From assembly GCF_001685355.1 (NCBI RefSeq), contig NZ_CP016438.1:1426001-1490000 (forward strand): a stretch of DNA of 64,000 nucleotides, written 5' to 3'. The translations under genes and the position numbers were made by a program. Source of the stretch: Streptomyces lincolnensis. GTDB lineage: Bacteria; Actinomycetota; Actinomycetes; Streptomycetales; Streptomycetaceae. The stretch's first letter is position 1. Every line of letters begins with the position of its first letter. Below the pieces are notes generated by a model, which was given only the letters and a program-made list of their open reading frames with translations, was not told the DNA's origin and ran no database searches. Of this stretch, positions 60,869 to 64,000 are shown piece after piece.

Positions 60869-61947
60869 AGACGGCCGAGGAACATGTGCGCCCCATCGCC
60901 CCGGCTTCCCCCATGAAGGCGGTCGTCGTGCACGGCGCCGGTGACGTGCGCGTCGACGAACGCGACCGGCCGGTGCCCGGGCCCGGCGAGGTGCTGCTCG
61001 CCCTGGAGTGGGGCGGGATCTGCGGATCCGACATCGCGTACTGGAAGAAGGGCGCGTCCGGCACCGCCGCGCTCACCCACCCGCTGGTGCTCGGGCACGA
61101 GGTCGCGGGCCGGATCGCCGCGCTCGGCGCCGGGGTGACCGGCCTCGACGTGGGGCGGCCGGTCACCGTGCACCCCGCCCGGCCGGTCGGCGACGGCGCC
61201 CTGCCCGAGCGGATCGCCGGACGCACCAACCTCCACCCCCGCGTCCGCTACTTCGGCTCCGCGGCCTTCGACCCGCACACCGACGGCGGGTTCAGCGAGT
61301 ACCGGACGGTCCCCGCGGACCAGATCCGCCCGCTGCCTCAGGGCGTCGGCACCGAACAGGGCGCGCTCGCCGAGCCGTTGGCCGTCGCGCTGCACGCCGT
61401 GGGGCGGGTGCCGGACCTGCGCGGCCGTACGGTCCTGGTCAACGGCTGCGGTCCGATCGGCTCCCTCGTCGTGGCCGCCGCCCGGTATCGCGGTGCGGGC
61501 ACGGTCCTCGCGGCCGACCTGGCACCCGCCTCCCTGAAGGTCGCCCGTGCCATGGGCGCCGACGAGATCCGGGACCTCACCGCGGGCGACACGCTGCCCG
61601 AGGACGTGGAGGTGGTCTTCGAGGCGTCCGGCGCCCCGGCCGCGCTGGGCCCGGTCCTGCGGTCCACGGCACGCGGCGGCACCCTCGTCCAGGTCGGCAA
61701 CCTGCCCGGTACGGCCGCGCCGGCCGCCCTCGGGGACCTGGTGACCCGGGAGATCACCTGGATCGGCTCGTACCGCTTCGTCGACGAGATCGACGAGGCC
61801 CTGCGTGCCCTGCGGGACGGCCTGGACGTGACCCCGCTGATCACCCACCGCTTCCCGCTGGAACGGGCCGAGGAGGCCCTTGCGGTGGCCGCCGATCCGG
61901 GGAGCGGGAGCAGCAAGGTCATGCTGCGGCTGGCCGCCGGGGCGTGA
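60865..61947 (+). CDS. zinc-dependent L-idonate/L-gulonate 5-dehydrogenase
   Basis: The protein has 360 residues. It is a medium-chain dehydrogenase with catalytic zinc ligands Cys53 (GICGSDIAYW), His78-Glu79 (VLGHEVAG) and Glu near 169 (LAEPLAV), and the cofactor site VNGCGPIGSLV near 195. Segments VRYFGSAAFDPHTDGGFSEY and WIGSYRFVDEIDEAL match IdnD. The structural-zinc loop (about 104-125) has lost all four Cys (HPARPVGDGALPERIAGRTNL), so only the catalytic zinc should be bound. Next to ManD and a fructuronate reductase, oxidation of L-gulonate to D-fructuronate (as by RspB-type enzymes) fits better than L-idonate to 5-ketogluconate. Coupled to the transporter. Confidence 0.85.
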   Translation: MKTAEEHVRPIAPASPMKAVVVHGAGDVRVDERDRPVPGPGEVLLALEWGGICGSDIAYWKKGASGTAALTHPLVLGHEVAGRIAALGAGVTGLDVGRPVTVHPARPVGDGALPERIAGRTNLHPRVRYFGSAAFDPHTDGGFSEYRTVPADQIRPLPQGVGTEQGALAEPLAVALHAVGRVPDLRGRTVLVNGCGPIGSLVVAAARYRGAGTVLAADLAPASLKVARAMGADEIRDLTAGDTLPEDVEVVFEASGAPAALGPVLRSTARGGTLVQVGNLPGTAAPAALGDLVTREITWIGSYRFVDEIDEALRALRDGLDVTPLITHRFPLERAEEALAVAADPGSGSSKVMLRLAAGA

Positions 61948-61966
61948 CCGCGCCACCGGACGCCCA

Positions 61967-62010
61967 TCTTTTCGTACGCGCTCGCGCGTCTTTTCGTACG
62001 CGCTCACGCG
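61967..62010 (+). repeat. two tandem 22-bp copies upstream of the KDG kinase
   Basis: Copies at 61967-61988 and 61989-62010 differ at one base and each contains ttttcgtacgcgctc and CGTACG. They fill most of the 83-bp gap before the kinase. Possible operator pair or slippage product. Confidence 0.8.
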
Positions 62011-62030
62011 CCCTCTGCCAGGAGAACCTC

Positions 62031-63035
62031 GTGGATCCCGTGCCCTCGCCGTCCCCGCCCCCTGCCGCCACCGGCCCGGTCCCGGTGGCCGACGTCGTGT
62101 GCGTCGGCGAGACGATGGCCGTGCTCAGTCCGCCGGACGCCCGTCCGCTGGGCGAGCAGAACACGCTCCGGATGGCCGTCGGCGGCGCCGAGTCCAACGT
62201 CGCCTGCGGACTGGCCGGCCTCGGGCACCGGGCGGCCTGGCTGAGCCGCGTGGGCGACGATCCGTTCGGCCGACGCATCATGGCCGATCTCGCCGCGCGG
62301 GGCGTGGACGTGAGCGCCGTGGAGACCGACCCGGAACATCCGACCGGGGTCTACTTCAAGGACCCCGGCCCCGACCGGACCCGTACCTACTACTACCGCG
62401 GCGGATCGGCCGCGACCCGGATGGGCCCGGAGCTGGCCCGGGACCCCGTCCTCCGGCAGGCCCGCATGGTCCACCTCTCGGGGGTCGCCGCGGCGCTCTC
62501 CGACAGCTGCGCACGGCTGCTCCGGACACTGCTCAGCGGTCCCGCCCGCAAGCCGGCGGTCTCCTTCGACGTGAACCACCGTCCCGCGCTGTGGCGCGGC
62601 GCCGACGCGGCGCGGAGTCTGCTGGTGCTCGCCCGCTGCGCCGACATCGTGTTCGTCGGACGGGACGAGGCCGAGACCCTCTGGGGCACCGCCTCCTGCG
62701 ACGCCGTCGCGGACCTGCTGTCCCCCGCGCCCGTCGTGGTCGTCAAGGACGCCGAGCACGGGGCGACGTCGTACGCGAACGGCGTGCGGACGTTCGTCCC
62801 CTCCCTGCCGACCAAGGTCGTCGAACCGGTCGGTGCCGGGGACGCGTTCGCCGCCGGTTACCTGGCCGCCGTCCTGGAGAACCGCGACGAACGCTCCCGG
62901 CTGCGCCTCGGCCACCTGGCGGCCGCCGCCGCACTCCGCACCAGGGACGACGTCCCCGTCATGCCGCCCCGCGCCGAGACCGACCGCCGGCTCGCCCTGG
63001 ACGACGACGCGTGGGCCGCGGCGGCACCGCGCTAG
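62031..63035 (+). CDS. kdgK: 2-keto-3-deoxygluconate kinase (PfkB family)
   Basis: The protein has 334 residues; GTG follows GGAG at 6 bp. It has the PfkB fold: VGETMAVLSPP near 24, the di-Gly hinge VGGAESNVACGLAGLGH near 48, VSFDVNHRPALW near 180 typical of KDG kinases, and the anion-hole and base motif VGAGDAFAAGYL near 267. It phosphorylates KDG to KDG-6-phosphate with ATP, completing the route from mannonate; the KDPG aldolase that would yield pyruvate and glyceraldehyde-3-phosphate is not in this window. The first 20 residues are Pro/Ser-rich. It ends the operon. Confidence 0.9.
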   Translation: MDPVPSPSPPPAATGPVPVADVVCVGETMAVLSPPDARPLGEQNTLRMAVGGAESNVACGLAGLGHRAAWLSRVGDDPFGRRIMADLAARGVDVSAVETDPEHPTGVYFKDPGPDRTRTYYYRGGSAATRMGPELARDPVLRQARMVHLSGVAAALSDSCARLLRTLLSGPARKPAVSFDVNHRPALWRGADAARSLLVLARCADIVFVGRDEAETLWGTASCDAVADLLSPAPVVVVKDAEHGATSYANGVRTFVPSLPTKVVEPVGAGDAFAAGYLAAVLENRDERSRLRLGHLAAAAALRTRDDVPVMPPRAETDRRLALDDDAWAAAAPR

Positions 63036-63136
63036 GTGTGCTGTTTCCGGCGGACAGGGCCGCACCCCGGGGCCATGATGGTGGGGTCAGGGACAGGCAC
63101 TCGGCGCCTCCGGGACGAGCCGAAGGAGACCAGGTC

Positions 63137-63970
63137 ATGACCATCCATCCGTCGCACCCCTCCCATCCCGCGCTCCCGGCGGCGCGGGGCATCCGTACGA
63201 CGCCGGAAGGGCTCGCGTGGGAGCCCAGTGAGCGCTGGGTGCGCGGGGTCAAGGGCGAGGTCACCGTCGTCGACAGCCGGCATCCCGTACTCGTGTGGGA
63301 ACCGGATGTGCCCGTGCCGCTGTACGCCTTCCCGCGCGAGGAGGTCCGCGAGGACCTGCTCCGGCCGGCCAAGAACCCGCCGACGGGCGCCCACACGGGA
63401 TCGAGCGTCTTCTACGACCTCGACGTCGACGGGGCGGTCGTGGAGAACGCGGCCTGGACCTTCCCCGCCGAGGACCTGGCCGGGCACATCGCGTTCGAGT
63501 GGTTCCGGCACTGGCACAGCGGCCTCGACCATTGGTACGAGGAGGAGCAGGAGATCTTCATCCACCCCCGTGATCCGCACAAGCGGGTCGACGCCGTGCC
63601 CAGCAGCCGTCACGTCCAGGTCGAGGTCGGGGGCATGCTCGTCGCGGACACCCGCAAGCCGGTGCTGGTGTTCGAGACGAGCCTGCCGACGCGGTACTAC
63701 ATCCCCCGCGAGGACGTCCGCCTCGACCTGTTCGTGCCCACCGACCACAGCACCGGCTGCCCCTACAAGGGCACCGCCCGGTACTGGGCCTGGCGCGGCG
63801 AGGGGGACGTGCCGCGCAACATCCTGTGGAGCTATCCGGCTCCGCTGCCCCAGGTGGCCGCCGTGCAGGGGCTGCTCGCCTTCTACAACGAGGCCGTGGA
63901 CATCACCGTGGACGGCGAGCGGTTGCCGCGGCCGGTCACGCCGTTCACCGAGTCCCTCAAAAAGAGCTGA
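63137..63970 (+). CDS. DUF427 family protein with two tandem domains
   Basis: The protein has 277 residues and its ATG follows AAGGAG. It consists of two DUF427 beta-rich modules, about 35-140 (VKGEVTVVDSRHPVLVWEPDVPVPLYAFPREEV) and 155-255 (VQVEVGGMLVADTRKPVLVFETSLPTRYYIPREDV ... STGCPYKGTARYW). The second has the GCPYKG motif; in the first the equivalent reads GAHTGSSVFY, so only one site may be active. The function of the family is not established. It stands after the KDG kinase with its own ribosome binding site and 101 bp of gap, so it is probably separate. Confidence 0.85.
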   Translation: MTIHPSHPSHPALPAARGIRTTPEGLAWEPSERWVRGVKGEVTVVDSRHPVLVWEPDVPVPLYAFPREEVREDLLRPAKNPPTGAHTGSSVFYDLDVDGAVVENAAWTFPAEDLAGHIAFEWFRHWHSGLDHWYEEEQEIFIHPRDPHKRVDAVPSSRHVQVEVGGMLVADTRKPVLVFETSLPTRYYIPREDVRLDLFVPTDHSTGCPYKGTARYWAWRGEGDVPRNILWSYPAPLPQVAAVQGLLAFYNEAVDITVDGERLPRPVTPFTESLKKS

Positions 63971-64000
63971 CAGACCGAGAGTGGAGGAGTTACGCTCCCC

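Overview
This is a high-GC actinobacterial chromosome segment, almost certainly Streptomyces or a close relative. The support is extreme third-position GC, many GTG starts with GGAG-type ribosome binding sites, Tat-type secretion signals, LuxR/LAL, PucR and GntR regulators, an exact CebR-type box, a DasR-like box, and a sugar ABC importer without its own ATPase. I see no rRNA, tRNA, CRISPR array, intact insertion sequence or prophage. About 45 protein genes are supported. Several start sites were moved inward from the longest open frame because of ribosome binding sites or 4-bp overlaps.

Layout. 1-8.3 kb: a truncated GlcNAc-kinase-like ATPase, a degenerate CbiX-like protein, a lactonase behind a DasR-like box, a FUSC exporter divergent from an AsnC/Lrp regulator, a HAD phosphatase, and a small protein paired with a leaderless S8 protease. 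8.3-22.4 kb: a berberine-bridge-type flavoenzyme, a LAL regulator, a secreted GH127 enzyme with an inserted LamG domain, a PucR regulator, an HTH-less LysR-like protein divergent from a DUF5997 protein, a large TerD-domain protein, a convergent intergenic region carrying an unexplained tandem repeat, and two kinase-fold genes. 22.4-28 kb: an ABC importer operon with the two enzymes of D-glucarate/galactarate breakdown, closed by a strong terminator. 28-28.7 kb: a graveyard of three unrelated gene fragments.

28.7-46.5 kb: an acyltransferase-toroid fusion, a reductase, an NlpC/P60 wall hydrolase, a GH115 alpha-glucuronidase, a LuxR regulator, an APH(6)-type kinase, a P-loop kinase, a 1775-residue sacsin/MORC-type ATPase ending in a nuclease-like DUF3883 domain (a candidate single-gene defence protein), and a CBM2-bearing GH5 mannanase under a CebR box. 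46.5-56 kb: a translationally coupled GH13-GH63 pair, pyruvate carboxylase and a drug-type MFS exporter. 56-63 kb: a GntR regulator divergent from an operon for ManD dehydratase, a fructuronate reductase-like enzyme, an MFS importer, a gulonate/idonate 5-dehydrogenase and KDG kinase. The window ends with a two-domain DUF427 protein.

The theme is plant cell-wall use. Secreted GH127, GH115 and GH5 enzymes release arabinose, glucuronate and manno-oligosaccharides. Two separate intracellular routes then take sugar acids to central metabolism: glucarate to 2-oxoglutarate semialdehyde, and gulonate or fructuronate via mannonate to KDG phosphate. Pyruvate carboxylase could replenish oxaloacetate during growth on the resulting trioses.
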